DNA from: an uncultured Metabacillus sp.
GTDB taxonomy: Bacteria > Bacillota > Bacilli > Bacillales > Bacillaceae
Assembly: GCF_947503125.1 (NCBI RefSeq)
Contig: NZ_CANNCR010000044.1
Location: 1-33,950, forward strand
Length of the DNA stretch: 33,950 nucleotides
Direction: 5' to 3'
Shown here: one piece after another, positions 1 to 7,885 of the stretch
How the letters are laid out: each line of letters begins with the position of its first letter
How positions within the stretch are numbered: the stretch's first letter is position 1
The notes under the pieces: model-generated
What the model saw: the letters and a program-made list of their open reading frames with translations, nothing else
Databases searched by the model: none
Told to the model about the DNA's origin: nothing
Program-made: the position numbers and the translations under genes

Positions 1-80
1 TACATTAAATGAATGATCAAAAATAGTTTACTTTCTACACTACTTTCGTGTCCAAATAATTAAGGGGGCTAAAAAGAAAT

Positions 81-154
81 CGCTGATAAAATTGGAAACC
101 CGCCGATAAAATCAGAAATTCGCTGATAAAGATAGGAAAGCGCCGATATATTCC
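81..154. repeat. 20-bp tandem repeat, four units
   Basis: Four head-to-tail units start at 81, 101, 121 and 141, exactly 20 bp apart; the last is partial. Each opens with CGCTGATAAA or CGCCGATAAA (CGCCGATATA in the last), with the T and C forms alternating, followed by a variable 10-bp A-rich tail. The array lies just past the stop codon of the small membrane peptide on the minus strand. There is no spacer/repeat structure as in CRISPR. The function is unknown. Confidence 0.8.
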
Positions 155-158
155 TTTT

Positions 159-326
159 TTAGAATCCCCTAAATGTTTTTCGGTGATTGATGAGATAAAG
201 TGTTATGAAGATCGTGATAAATAATAGTGGTGAGGTAATATAAAGAGGGATGATCTCCATAAACGCTAAAGTATTGACGATAAATAATAGTAAGATTGCA
301 AGGCTTCCTATAATGATCCACTTCAT
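159..326 (-). CDS. small hydrophobic membrane peptide, 55 aa
   Basis: This short open frame runs from an ATG at 326 to a TAA at 159-161. The product begins MKWIIIGSLAILLLFIV, has two hydrophobic stretches (about residues 3-22 and 27-46) and ends in a basic tail NHRKTFRGF, so a two-helix membrane peptide with a cytoplasmic basic end is likely. A GAGG Shine-Dalgarno lies about 11 nt upstream of the ATG, which is somewhat far. By position, next to roxS and spxH, it corresponds to where B. subtilis has the small gene yizD, but I cannot confirm sequence homology. No function is proposed. Confidence 0.6.
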   Translation of the reverse strand: MKWIIIGSLAILLLFIVNTLAFMEIIPLYITSPLLFITIFITLYLINHRKTFRGF

Positions 327-460
327 TTCCTTCACATCCTCTAGTTTCTTCTTATTTACTGTATATGATAGAGGATGTCCTTTTATCCCACATTTACTTT
401 GATCAGATTAATCATCTACAATATTTATTGTGACATTTCTGTGAAAAACAGTTATCAGAC

Positions 461-511
461 TTGTCATTTGTCGACAAGATTTGATATAGTAGAGATGTGA
501 AATTAATCACA
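461..511 (+). promoter_or_regulatory. roxS promoter with Rex-type box
   Basis: A -35 TTGTCA (461-466) and a -10 TATAGT (485-490) are separated by 18 bp. The palindrome TGTGAAATTAATCACA (496-511) overlaps the predicted transcription start and fits the Rex operator (also CRP/FNR-like, TGTGA-N6-TCACA). In B. subtilis roxS is repressed by Rex when NAD+/NADH is high. A second perfect palindrome, TTGTCGACAA, lies at 468-477 between the promoter boxes; I do not know its role. Confidence 0.8.
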
Positions 512-619
512 TACAAACATTTACCCCTTTGTTTGACCGTGAAAAATTTCTCCCATCCCCTTTGTTGTCGTTAAGACATAGAAAAAGACTCTGTACCCTA
601 GGTATGGGGTCTTTTTATT
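498..619 (+). ncRNA. roxS: small regulatory RNA RoxS (RsaE family)
   Basis: The sequence contains the conserved RsaE/RoxS core: GAAATTAATCACAT at the 5' end, then two C-rich unpaired motifs, ACCCCTTTGTTTG (about 524-536) and CTCCCATCCCCTTTG (550-564). It ends in a hairpin with arms AAAAAGAC (582-589) and GTCTTTTT (609-616). RoxS base-pairs through its C-rich loops with Shine-Dalgarno regions of mRNAs for central metabolism and redox enzymes, adjusting NADH balance. Its position next to spxH matches B. subtilis. The length of about 120 nt agrees with the family. The exact 5' end (497-500) is inferred from promoter spacing. Confidence 0.9.
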
Positions 620-706
620 TTGATTAAAAAATTGTATTTGTCGAAAAATTTATTAGGTAAACATGTAAAATAGAATAGACAAAATAAAGAAGAAGGGAAA
701 AGCCGT

Positions 707-1144
707 ATGGAAATAACAAGTGTCTATCCTGCCGTAACAGTGATTATCTTTGATAAAGAAGGCAGGATATTGCTGCAAAAACGTAAAGACGTGGGATTAT
801 GGGGGCTCCCTTCTGGGCATGTTGAGCCTGGAGAAACGGTAGAACAAGCCGCAAAAAGGGAAGTTTTCGAGGAAACAGGGTTACATATTGAGATTGAAAA
901 ATTAATTGGAGTATATTCGGATCCGAGCTCACAGGTATTTTACTATCCAGATGGCCGGGTGGTTCATTTTATTACAACCTATTTTTCGGCAAGGATTGCT
1001 GGTGGAAAGCTTCACATAGACTTAAATGAATCGTTGGAGGTAGGCTTTTTTTCTCCGCAAGCTTTACCATCTAATTTACTTAACATGCATCCTTGCTGGC
1101 TATCTGATGCTCTTTCAGATACCGAAAGAGGGTATATTCGCTAG
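707..1144 (+). CDS. Nudix hydrolase
   Basis: This is a 145-residue single-domain protein. The Nudix signature Gx5Ex7REUxEExGU is complete at residues 37-59, from GHVEPGE through REVFEETGL, so the metal-binding glutamates are present. Such enzymes cleave nucleoside diphosphates linked to another moiety; the substrate cannot be read from the motif. WGLPSGH just before the box is typical of MutT/ADP-ribose-pyrophosphatase-like members. The start ATG at 707 follows an AGAAGGG-type Shine-Dalgarno. It is monocistronic, placed after roxS and converging on spxH across a shared terminator. Confidence 0.85.
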   Translation: MEITSVYPAVTVIIFDKEGRILLQKRKDVGLWGLPSGHVEPGETVEQAAKREVFEETGLHIEIEKLIGVYSDPSSQVFYYPDGRVVHFITTYFSARIAGGKLHIDLNESLEVGFFSPQALPSNLLNMHPCWLSDALSDTERGYIR

Positions 1145-1161
1145 GGCTAAAAAAGCATAAG

Positions 1162-1196
1162 AAAAGGGAATGAACGGTTCGTATTCATTCCCTTTT
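1162..1196. terminator. bidirectional intrinsic terminator
   Basis: A perfect 13-bp stem, AAAAGGGAATGAA (1162-1174) with its complement at 1184-1196, encloses a 9-nt loop. The A and T runs at the ends let it act in both directions between the convergent Nudix and spxH genes. Confidence 0.85.
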
Positions 1197-1217
1197 AAAT
1201 ATATAAGCTAGACATTT

Positions 1218-2096
1218 TTACTTAAGGTATCGCCAAAATGTTCCGTGCTTTGCTTGTACCTTTTCAACTGCTTGTGATAAAACAAGTTTTTTTAGCTCTT
1301 TTTCTACCTCAGATAATGTCATATTATAAACGGTAGCGATTTCTGTTGACGCGACAAATTGATAATGCTTCAAAAAGATTTCTAGTGGAGGTGTATGTGA
1401 CGGTTTAATCGCATCACCAATGAATTCCTCTAAAACGTGTACATATAAATCATAAGAATAAATGCCCGTAATTTTTAATCCTTCTTCTTCAACATTTTTA
1501 CTAAAAAAGGCAAGGGTTGGTATTTCGTGTACATCCATCTCTGAAGTGATTTTTAAGTCGCATTGCAAGGCTTTTGCCGCACTCTCTGAGTGAAGATCCC
1601 TTTGAAATTCTGTCACATCCAAGCCCACATCTTGAGCAATTTTTATTAACATTTTTTCTTCAGAAATATTTTTACTTTCAATGAATAGCTGCTCTTGAAG
1701 CTTTCGCAAATATCGTATTCCTGCTTTTCTTCCTTGGAGCTCTGCAGATTTGATTGCTAAAGATGCTGTATAAGGCTGTGATAAAGGATTTTTCATCCAA
1801 ATATCCCCATCGCAGGACATTCCTGTACGGCTTGCTGTTTTCTCCCATGCTTGGGCTAAACTTTCAGGTCTTTTTCTTTTTGTGATATTCAAAGTTGCAA
1901 GACGTCCGCTGATAATATGCTTTAATGTGAAAAGACGGCCATACTCAATTTGCAGTTTCTTAATAATTGGCTCAAGTGCCCAGCATTCTGGACTTAATGG
2001 GTCAACAAACATATAGATCTCTAAAGGTTTTTCCGGATGCCCGCTGCAATGAGAGAAAAAGAGAGAAGCGTTCTTTTCCTCATGATTGTTCATCAT
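1218..2096 (-). CDS. spxH: SpxH, ClpXP adaptor protein (YjbH)
   Basis: DsbA/thioredoxin-like protein of the YjbH family, which binds the redox regulator Spx and delivers it to ClpXP. Family landmarks are SHCSGHP near the N-terminus, IYMFVDPLSPECW, TGMSCDG and LQGRKAG. I place the start at the second ATG of an ATGATG at 2096: AAAGAGG lies 9 nt upstream, and this gives 292 residues, close to B. subtilis YjbH. An ATG at 2132 in frame would overlap yjbI more and has no visible Shine-Dalgarno. The gene overlaps the end of yjbI by 17 nt, so translation is probably coupled. The thioredoxin-like motif reads SPEC (residues 35-38), not the CPEC of B. subtilis, so the first cysteine is lost. Confidence 0.9.
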   Translation of the reverse strand: MMNNHEEKNASLFFSHCSGHPEKPLEIYMFVDPLSPECWALEPIIKKLQIEYGRLFTLKHIISGRLATLNITKRKRPESLAQAWEKTASRTGMSCDGDIWMKNPLSQPYTASLAIKSAELQGRKAGIRYLRKLQEQLFIESKNISEEKMLIKIAQDVGLDVTEFQRDLHSESAAKALQCDLKITSEMDVHEIPTLAFFSKNVEEEGLKITGIYSYDLYVHVLEEFIGDAIKPSHTPPLEIFLKHYQFVASTEIATVYNMTLSEVEKELKKLVLSQAVEKVQAKHGTFWRYLK

Positions 2097-2514
2097 TGTC
2101 ATTAACCTCTTTCTGAACAATACTATTTTCATCCGAATCAGACGTATTTACCATATGATGAGCGGTAAGCTGAAGACGATGCAGAAGAAAATCCTTAAGT
2201 TCACCCTCAAGTCCAACTTCCTTCATAGCTTCCTTCATACAGCTAATCCACGCATTAGCCCGCGCTGGTGTGATCGGAAAGGGCAAGTGTCTGGCTCTTA
2301 GCATTGGATGTCCGTGCTCTTCGGAATAAGCTTGTGGTCCCCCAAGATACTGAGTGAGAAATTGTTTTTGTTTCCGAGCTGTTTCCGTTAGATCATCAGG
2401 AAATATTGGAGCCAATAAAGGGTGTTTTTGTACTTTTCCATAAAAGCAATCAACAAGTTGCGAAAGAGTCTTTTCTCCTATCGCTTCATATGGTGTTAAG
2501 TATCGATCAGTCAT
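2080..2514 (-). CDS. yjbI: group II truncated haemoglobin (YjbI)
   Basis: This 144-residue truncated haemoglobin (trHbO type) has the expected haem contacts: Tyr25 in FYGKV at position B10, the proximal His76 in RARHLPFPIT, and Trp89 in the G helix. The family binds O2 and handles peroxide or NO; in B. subtilis yjbI is co-transcribed with the ClpXP adaptor gene, as here. The C-terminal tail of about 20 residues is acidic and probably disordered. The ATG at 2514 follows AAGGAGTT. A sigma-A-like promoter lies upstream (2546-2573). Confidence 0.92.
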   Translation of the reverse strand: MTDRYLTPYEAIGEKTLSQLVDCFYGKVQKHPLLAPIFPDDLTETARKQKQFLTQYLGGPQAYSEEHGHPMLRARHLPFPITPARANAWISCMKEAMKEVGLEGELKDFLLHRLQLTAHHMVNTSDSDENSIVQKEVNDNDEQS

Positions 2515-2545
2515 GTTGATAACTCCTTTAATATTTTGCTTGTTT

Positions 2546-2573
2546 ATTGTACTTGTGTTGGACTTTTATGCAA
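2546..2573 (-). promoter_or_regulatory. predicted promoter of yjbI-spxH
   Basis: On the minus strand, TTGCAT (complement of 2568-2573) and TACAAT (complement of 2546-2551) are 16 bp apart, about 30 nt before the yjbI start. The fit to sigma-A is good. I see nothing else definite in the 338-nt gap except the hairpin at its left end. Confidence 0.55.
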
Positions 2574-2743
2574 AATCGAATTTTGTGTATGTTTATTTTA
2601 ACAAGCGGTATTATTTATCTCAAACAAATCGCTCGGACAGCTTTGTCATTTAGTCCTATTATATGTGAAAGACAGGTTTGTATGAAGGAAATGGGCATAC
2701 GGTTTTACTAATAATTACCTATTTAACAATAGAGTTTCTTAAG

Positions 2744-2854
2744 AAGGCAGCCTAAAACAAAAGGATCACTTCACTCGGGAACAACATATCGGACCTTAGA
2801 AGGCGGGGAATATGTCGTTCGTTAGCGAAATCTGATCCTTTTTAAGACAGCCTT
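2744..2854 (-). terminator. long 3' hairpin after cwlQ
   Basis: Nested inverted repeats start right at the cwlQ stop codon. The outer arms are AAGGC (2744-2748) and GCCTT (2850-2854). The middle arms are AAAAGGATCA (2759-2768) and TGATCCTTTT (2833-2842). The inner arms are GAACAACATAT (2779-2789) and ATATGTCGTTC (2810-2820), with one mismatch. The minus-strand product would be a hairpin of about 110 nt with a T-rich 3' side, more than a simple terminator needs. Confidence 0.6.
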
Positions 2855-3476
2855 ATGTAAAATAGCTTGAGGTAATTTTTCGTACATAGTTTTGCGTTTC
2901 TTTAAATGGAGGGATGCCTTCATATTTATCAACATTTCCAGGACCGGCATTATAAGCGGCTAAAGCCAAAGAAACATCTCCATTATATCGGGTCAGCATT
3001 TTCTTTAAATATTTTGTACCGCCCTCAATATTCTGCACCGGATCAAAGGGATCTTCAACACCAAGAGAACGGGCAGTTGCTGGCATCAGCTGCATTAATC
3101 CAAGAGCCCCTGCATGACTTTTTGCATCTGCTTTAAATCCGGATTCCTGTTGGATAACCGCTCGAATCAGCTTTGCATCAATCCCATATTTTTCAGCGGC
3201 ATTTGCAATGATTTCATCCATGTTTCCAGCTTGATTGGAAGCGGAATTGTTCGTTGGCTGATCGTGTTTTGGTGTTGAATATTCGATCAAAGGAGAAATC
3301 GTGTTTAAAGAAGAAGCTGTTTGCTTAGTTGCCGTTGGCTCTTCAGGAGCAGGATCCACTAAGGATTGTAAAAGCTCTTGAAAACTAGCAGCAAAAGAAG
3401 AAGGTTGACTGTTTGCTGTTTGATGATTAAAGCTTTGCAGGGCTTGAAGCTCGATCAAGGTTTTAAAGTACTTCAT
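2853..3476 (-). CDS. cwlQ: lytic transglycosylase / muramidase CwlQ (YjbJ)
   Basis: The C-terminal half is a soluble lytic transglycosylase (SLT, lysozyme-fold) domain. It has the catalytic glutamate in QQESGF, then [22 protein letters not shown] and NYVRKI. These enzymes cleave the MurNAc-GlcNAc bond of peptidoglycan. The first 80 or so residues are Ser/Thr/Pro/Gln-rich and probably a flexible linker; I see no clear signal peptide, as in B. subtilis CwlQ. I chose the ATG at 3476 (MKYFKTL). A TTG at 3488 in frame is an alternative, just after the yjbK stop codon. It is co-oriented with yjbK and 18 nt downstream of it. Confidence 0.85.
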   Translation of the reverse strand: MKYFKTLIELQALQSFNHQTANSQPSSFAASFQELLQSLVDPAPEEPTATKQTASSLNTISPLIEYSTPKHDQPTNNSASNQAGNMDEIIANAAEKYGIDAKLIRAVIQQESGFKADAKSHAGALGLMQLMPATARSLGVEDPFDPVQNIEGGTKYLKKMLTRYNGDVSLALAAYNAGPGNVDKYEGIPPFKETQNYVRKITSSYFT

Positions 3477-3494
3477 TTTTATATCCAAAACCGC

Positions 3495-4079
3495 CTACCC
3501 CATTTCTTTGTATTTTTGCTCATAAAAACGGCGAATTTTATTCTTTGTTTCTCGAATTGGAATGTTTAGGTCATTTAATAATTGTTGAAATTCGGTTTTT
3601 CCTAGCTCTTCATCCTGAACCTCATATTCAAGCTCATAATCCTCTACTGTTAAATATCGGCTATGATCGAGCACAATTAAACCGTTTTGATATTTTTTTT
3701 CAGCCCGTGAAGTTGAAAGTGTACCAAAGTATGTGATTGTATTTACATCAACCCTCAGATTTTCAAGGCGCTCGCTAATTTGCCCTTTTACGAGTTTTCC
3801 TGCTTGAATCATCTTGTTTGCGTCTTGTTTTGTAATGACTTGATGTGTTTCTAATAATCCGATGGTTGCCGGTTCTTTTAAGGTAATCACGTAGTTATCC
3901 TGCTTTTTTCGAATTCTGAGAGCTGCTCCAAATTGTTTTAATGAAAATTGCGGGGTATCAAAATAATGGTTTTCTTGGAAGAAAAACTCATCATCCTTTA
4001 TTAGAAACTTGGTTTTTATTTTGTTAAATTCCGTTTCAGTAAGTAGGTTTTTAAATTCGATCTCTATTTCCTGTGACAT
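3495..4079 (-). CDS. yjbK: CYTH-domain (triphosphate tunnel metalloenzyme) protein YjbK
   Basis: This 194-residue protein has the CYTH signature ExExK at the N-terminus (E6, E8, K10 in SQEIEIEFK). Further basic/acidic tunnel strands follow: RIRKK, ITLKEP, LDHSRY and ELEYEVQ. The family binds triphosphates or polyphosphate with divalent metals. In Bacillus the gene sits beside the alarmone synthetase gene yjbM, as here, which hints at a role with nucleotide or polyphosphate second messengers, but the substrate is not known. The ATG at 4079 follows AAGGATTT. It is transcribed divergently from yjbL. Confidence 0.9.
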   Translation of the reverse strand: MSQEIEIEFKNLLTETEFNKIKTKFLIKDDEFFFQENHYFDTPQFSLKQFGAALRIRKKQDNYVITLKEPATIGLLETHQVITKQDANKMIQAGKLVKGQISERLENLRVDVNTITYFGTLSTSRAEKKYQNGLIVLDHSRYLTVEDYELEYEVQDEELGKTEFQQLLNDLNIPIRETKNKIRRFYEQKYKEMG

Positions 4080-4217
4080 TTTTGAAATCCTTTCTATGAA
4101 TAAACTTGTAATTTTTTAGCGTGTGAACTCTCTTATTCGTATTCTACTCGCAATATTATCATGTGTCATTTTAATATGATAAAATAATCTTGTAATGTGT
4201 AACGGAAGGAGATTTTT

Positions 4218-4595
4218 ATGAATAAAAGAATAGAACTAACGAAAGCAACGATTGATGATAATCAATTAATTTTAGAGCCTGAATCCTTTCCTAATGAACT
4301 AGAAGATCTGCAGGCAAAAGGACAAATGCTTGTTGATTCAGACCAACTCGCTTTTATCTATATTTTAGAAACAGCTGATGAATTTGTCTACGCAGGATTG
4401 CCTCACACAATCTGGAAAGAACTTAAGGAAGCAAAGGATAGAAGCCAAAGGGTTATGTTAAAAATTAATGAAAATGAAATAGAATTAGTTGATATACATG
4501 ATGAACTTGATTACCTTTTAGAGAATATCAAGGGAAATGCTAATTATGGGGAAGAAATGGAGAATAAGGTTGTGGAGTTATTTTCGTTAACATAA
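4218..4595 (+). CDS. yjbL: UPF0738 family protein YjbL
   Basis: This 125-residue, strongly acidic soluble protein of unknown function corresponds to B. subtilis YjbL (UPF0738) by size, sequence character and position between yjbK and yjbM. It is rich in Glu, Asp and Leu, with no signal peptide, membrane segment or catalytic motif that I can see. The start is secure: GAAGGAGA lies 6-7 nt before the ATG at 4218. It heads a plus-strand row that continues with yjbM, 59 nt downstream. Confidence 0.85.
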   Translation: MNKRIELTKATIDDNQLILEPESFPNELEDLQAKGQMLVDSDQLAFIYILETADEFVYAGLPHTIWKELKEAKDRSQRVMLKINENEIELVDIHDELDYLLENIKGNANYGEEMENKVVELFSLT

Positions 4596-4654
4596 TTTCT
4601 TTTACATAAATAAAAGAGTAGTACAACTGTTGCGGTGGCTTAAGGGGGATATTT

Positions 4655-5281
4655 ATGCAAAGTGAAGATTGGAAGTTATTTTTAGCTCCTTATCATCAAG
4701 CTGTAGAGGAGTTAAAGGTAAAGCTTAGAGGAATTAGATCACAATATGAGCTTCAACATTCAAATTCTCCAATTGAATTTGTGACAGGCAGGGTAAAGCC
4801 GATTGCGAGTATACTTGATAAGGCGAAGCGCAAAGGGATTCCAATGGATAAATTGGAGGAAGGCCTCCAGGATATAGCGGGAATTCGGATGATGTGTCAG
4901 TTTGTTGATGATATTAAAGTTGTCGTAGACATGTTAAAAAATAGACATGATTTAAAAATTATTGAGGAACGGGACTATATTACGAGCAAAAAGGAAAGCG
5001 GCTATCGATCCTATCATGTTGTGGCTGAGTACCCAGTACAAACTGTACAGGGAGAAAAGAAGCTGCTTGTTGAAATCCAGATCCGAACATTGTCAATGAA
5101 TTTCTGGGCAACGATTGAGCATTCATTAAATTATAAATATAGCGGGAAAATTCCTGATGATATAAAAGCACGTCTAAAACGAGCTGCTGAAGCAGCTTAT
5201 TCATTAGATGAAGAAATGTCCCAAATAAAAGGAGAAGTACAGGAAGCACAAGCTATCTTCTCTAGAAAAACTGAAAAATAA
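4655..5281 (+). CDS. yjbM: small alarmone synthetase YjbM (SasB/RelQ)
   Basis: This is a 208-residue stand-alone RelA/SpoT synthetase domain that transfers pyrophosphate from ATP to GDP or GTP to make (p)ppGpp; no hydrolase domain is present. Visible motifs are [10 protein letters not shown] (ATP side, R46 and K48), QDIAGIRMM with metal-binding D73, GYRSYH (nucleotide binding, 116-121), VEIQIRT with E140, and [11 protein letters not shown]. The length matches B. subtilis SasB/YjbM. AAGGGGGAT precedes the ATG at 4655. It lies directly upstream of NAD kinase and probably shares its transcript. Confidence 0.95.
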   Translation: MQSEDWKLFLAPYHQAVEELKVKLRGIRSQYELQHSNSPIEFVTGRVKPIASILDKAKRKGIPMDKLEEGLQDIAGIRMMCQFVDDIKVVVDMLKNRHDLKIIEERDYITSKKESGYRSYHVVAEYPVQTVQGEKKLLVEIQIRTLSMNFWATIEHSLNYKYSGKIPDDIKARLKRAAEAAYSLDEEMSQIKGEVQEAQAIFSRKTEK

Positions 5282-5321
5282 GTTGATGGAAAAGAACCGA
5301 ATAATAAAGGGGTCGAATCGT

Positions 5322-6125
5322 ATGAAGTTTGCCATTACATCAAAGGGTGATTCTGTATCAAACTCGATTATGCAAAAAATGAAAACATATTTAGTCGATT
5401 TTCAGTTGGAGTATGATGAAGACCAACCAGACATTGTTATTTCTGTAGGCGGAGATGGCACCCTTTTATATGCATTTCATCGTTACCGCTCAAGATTAGA
5501 TAAGACCGCATTTATCGGTGTTCATACAGGCCATCTTGGATTTTATGCAGATTGGGTGCCTGATGAGGTTGAAAAGCTTGTGATTGCGATAGCCAAAACA
5601 CCATACCAGGTTGTGGAATATCCAATTTTAGAGGTGATCGTCCGTCATAATGATGGCGGGCGTGAAGCGAAGTATTTGGCTTTAAACGAATGCACCGTGA
5701 AAAGCATTGAAGGCACCCTTGTGATGGATGTTGAAATTAAAGGACAAACCTTTGAAACATTCCGGGGAGACGGACTTTGTATTTCATCACCTTCAGGCAG
5801 TACAGCCTATAATAAAGCATTAGGCGGTGCCATTCTTCATCCTTCCTTAAGGGCGATTCAGCTTGCTGAAATGGCATCGATTAATAACCGGGTTTTCAGG
5901 ACAATCGGTTCGCCGCTTATCTTGCCTGAGCATCATACATGCATGTTGAAGCCGGTAAATGATGTGGACTTCCAAGTTACCATTGACCATTTAACCCTTT
6001 TGCATAAGGATGTGAAGTCAATACAGTGCCGAGTGGCAAATGAAAATGTAAGATTTGCCCGATTTAAACCTTTCCCATTCTGGAAAAGGGTACGTGATTC
6101 CTTTGTAGGGGATTTAGAACGCTAA
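5322..6125 (+). CDS. ppnK: NAD kinase (PpnK/NadK)
   Basis: It phosphorylates NAD+ to NADP+ using ATP or polyphosphate. The family motifs are present: GGDGT (residues 43-47), NE at 122-123 in ALNECTVKS, and SPSGSTAY (156-163). The 267-residue length equals that of B. subtilis PpnKA. The frame is open from 5283, but the ATG at 5322 is chosen because AAAGGGG sits 9 nt upstream and [10 protein letters not shown] is the conserved family start. It follows yjbM and precedes an rluD-type gene by 19 nt. Confidence 0.95.
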   Translation: MKFAITSKGDSVSNSIMQKMKTYLVDFQLEYDEDQPDIVISVGGDGTLLYAFHRYRSRLDKTAFIGVHTGHLGFYADWVPDEVEKLVIAIAKTPYQVVEYPILEVIVRHNDGGREAKYLALNECTVKSIEGTLVMDVEIKGQTFETFRGDGLCISSPSGSTAYNKALGGAILHPSLRAIQLAEMASINNRVFRTIGSPLILPEHHTCMLKPVNDVDFQVTIDHLTLLHKDVKSIQCRVANENVRFARFKPFPFWKRVRDSFVGDLER

Positions 6126-6144
6126 ACATAGGAAGGTTTTTATC

Positions 6145-7032
6145 ATGACATCATTTCGGCTGCAATGGACGATCACAGAGGCGGATGCTGGCAAATCGGT
6201 TTTAGAATATGTAAAAGAAAAGAAACTTTCAAAGCGTGCGTTAACAGATATAAAATTTAACGGCGGCGATATTTTAGTAAATAATATGCATGTAACGGTC
6301 CGGTATCTTCTTCAAGATGGGGATGTTCTTACGGTTATTTTCCCGCCGGAAGATAGAGGCTCAGGTCTTGAGGCTGATGATGTTCCGTTTCACATTGTTT
6401 ATGAGGATGACCATTGCTTAGTGATTGATAAGCCGCCATTTGTCCCTTCGATTCCATCACGTGACCATAATAGGGGGACATTAGCAAATGGATTGATCCG
6501 CTATTATGAACAAAAGCAGATCCTATCTACAATTCATATTGTCAATCGTTTAGATAAGGACACATCAGGGCTTATGCTTGTCGCAAAGCATCGATTCGCC
6601 CACTCCTTATTTTCCGATCAGCAAAAGAAAAAGGAAATTCATCGTACATATGAAGCGATTGTTCATGGCGTACTTACTAACGAAACAGGAACGATTTCAA
6701 AGCCGATTGGCAGGAAACCAGACAGCATTATCGAGCGTGAAGTAAGAGAAGATGGTCAGCAAGCAGTTACCCATTTTCAAGTGCTTCAGAGGCTTCATGG
6801 TAAAACACATATTAAGCTTGTGCTTGAAACTGGCCGTACCCATCAAATTCGTGTGCATCTTTCTTCGATCGGACATCCGCTCTGTGGTGATACATTATAC
6901 GGAGGAAGGGAAGATGAAATAAAGCGTCAAGCCCTTCACAGCTCACAGCTGTCGTTTTGGCACCCGTTGCTGGAAAAGGAGTTTCAGTTTAGTTCAGAGC
7001 TGCCTGAAGATATGAAGCGATTAACACAGTGA
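6145..7032 (+). CDS. yjbO: RluD-type RNA pseudouridine synthase (YjbO)
   Basis: This 295-residue RluA-family pseudouridine synthase isomerises uridines in structured RNA, probably rRNA. An S4-like N-terminal region (about 15-65) precedes the catalytic domain. The motif HIVNRLDKDTSGLMLVAK carries the catalytic aspartate D137, and LETGRTHQIRVHL is the second family signature. AGGAAGG precedes the ATG at 6145. It is the last gene of the yjbL-yjbM-ppnK row. Its stop codon is part of the following hairpin. The exact target uridine cannot be predicted. Confidence 0.93.
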   Translation: MTSFRLQWTITEADAGKSVLEYVKEKKLSKRALTDIKFNGGDILVNNMHVTVRYLLQDGDVLTVIFPPEDRGSGLEADDVPFHIVYEDDHCLVIDKPPFVPSIPSRDHNRGTLANGLIRYYEQKQILSTIHIVNRLDKDTSGLMLVAKHRFAHSLFSDQQKKKEIHRTYEAIVHGVLTNETGTISKPIGRKPDSIIEREVREDGQQAVTHFQVLQRLHGKTHIKLVLETGRTHQIRVHLSSIGHPLCGDTLYGGREDEIKRQALHSSQLSFWHPLLEKEFQFSSELPEDMKRLTQ

Positions 7033-7055
7033 GGCTGTCTTTAAGTGACAGCCTC
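7031..7055. terminator. bidirectional terminator between rluD-type gene and prpE
   Basis: GAGGCTGTC (7031-7039) pairs with GACAGCCTC (7047-7055), followed by TTCTTTATT. The stem overlaps the stop codon of the pseudouridine synthase gene. It separates two convergent genes. Confidence 0.75.
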
Positions 7056-7062
7056 TTCTTTA

Positions 7063-7794
7063 TTAATCTCTAAACCGTGATTCATCAAAAGGAAGAGAAG
7101 AAGGAACAGAAACGAGTTGATCTTCTGGATAGCGATAGGCGGTAAGTTTATTGCCAAAAACTGCACCTGTATCAATATTAATTGTCCGATTGATCCTTCT
7201 TGGTTCTTTAATTGGTGTATGTCCATAAACAATAAGTGCTTTTCCCTGATAGTGTTGTGCCCAATCACGGCGTTCCGGTGTTCCATCAGGGTTCTTTTTG
7301 CCAGTTATATCGCCATATAAGACAAACGTTTTAACGGCATTACTTGTTTTTCCGATGTAATCCTCGCGAATTCCCGCATGTGCGACAATCAAGTTACCAT
7401 CATCAAGCACCTGGTACAAGGGGGCTGTTTCATATAACCATTTAAACTGAAATTTCACTTCATTTTGCTGTTTGGGAGAAAGGGCTTCATATTCCGCTAC
7501 AGTTGTTTCAAGTCCATGACTGATTTGAACTTTATTTCCGAGGAAAAACCGGTATAGCTTATTGCAGTGGTTCCCAGGTGAATAAAACGCTTTTTTTTCT
7601 TTAATCAATCGATACACAACTTCAATAACACGCAAAGAATCCGGACCGCGATCTGTTAAATCACCAACAAACGAAAGCATTCGATTATCTGGATGAACAG
7701 GAATACCCGAACTCCAATTATACCCAAGCCGCTCTGTTAACAACTCGAGCTCTTTAAAACAACCATGAATATCACCGATTACATCGATTTTCAA
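7063..7794 (-). CDS. prpE: PrpE, bis(5'-nucleosyl)-tetraphosphatase / PPP-family phosphatase
   Basis: A metallophosphatase of the PPP family that hydrolyses Ap4A-type dinucleotides and, in B. subtilis, acts as a tyrosine phosphatase affecting spore germination. Motifs are GDIHG (7-11), GDLTDRG (44-50), GNHC (74-77, with the cysteine that replaces the usual Glu in this subgroup), AHAGI and YGHTP. I set the start at the TTG at 7794. GAGGTG lies 6-7 nt upstream, and the product, 243 residues starting [10 protein letters not shown], matches the family length. The frame is open to 7833, but that extension runs through a GC hairpin and has no Shine-Dalgarno. Confidence 0.88.
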   Translation of the reverse strand: MKIDVIGDIHGCFKELELLTERLGYNWSSGIPVHPDNRMLSFVGDLTDRGPDSLRVIEVVYRLIKEKKAFYSPGNHCNKLYRFFLGNKVQISHGLETTVAEYEALSPKQQNEVKFQFKWLYETAPLYQVLDDGNLIVAHAGIREDYIGKTSNAVKTFVLYGDITGKKNPDGTPERRDWAQHYQGKALIVYGHTPIKEPRRINRTINIDTGAVFGNKLTAYRYPEDQLVSVPSSLPFDESRFRD

Positions 7795-7816
7795 CGTATT
7801 CACCTCATTTAATACT

Positions 7817-7831
7817 GGGGGAAAGTCCCCC
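7817..7831. other. GGGGG-AAAGT-CCCCC hairpin in the prpE leader
   Basis: A 5-bp pure G/C stem with a 5-nt loop lies between the ftsW/rodA-type gene and prpE, about 15 nt before the prpE Shine-Dalgarno. It is flanked by an A/T run. It could be a second weak terminator or a leader structure; the sequence does not decide. Confidence 0.5.
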
Positions 7832-7840
7832 AAAAAAGCT

Positions 7841-7885
7841 TTTAAAAAAAGAAAGTACCCAATAATAGGGTACCATCTTTCTTAA
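7841..7885 (-). terminator. terminator after the SEDS gene
   Basis: On the minus strand, GTACCC-TATTATT-GGGTAC forms the stem core, extended by AGAAAG/CTTTCT, with a T-run (TTTTTTT) after it. It begins at the stop codon of the SEDS gene. Confidence 0.75.

Noticed and set aside
81-154. CRISPR-like array
   Set aside because: The period is 20 bp with short variable tails of 10 bp; there are no spacers of 30 bp or more and no cas genes.
496-511. FNR or CRP site instead of a Rex box
   Set aside because: The core is compatible, but the position on the start site of roxS and the known control of this RNA by Rex make Rex more likely.
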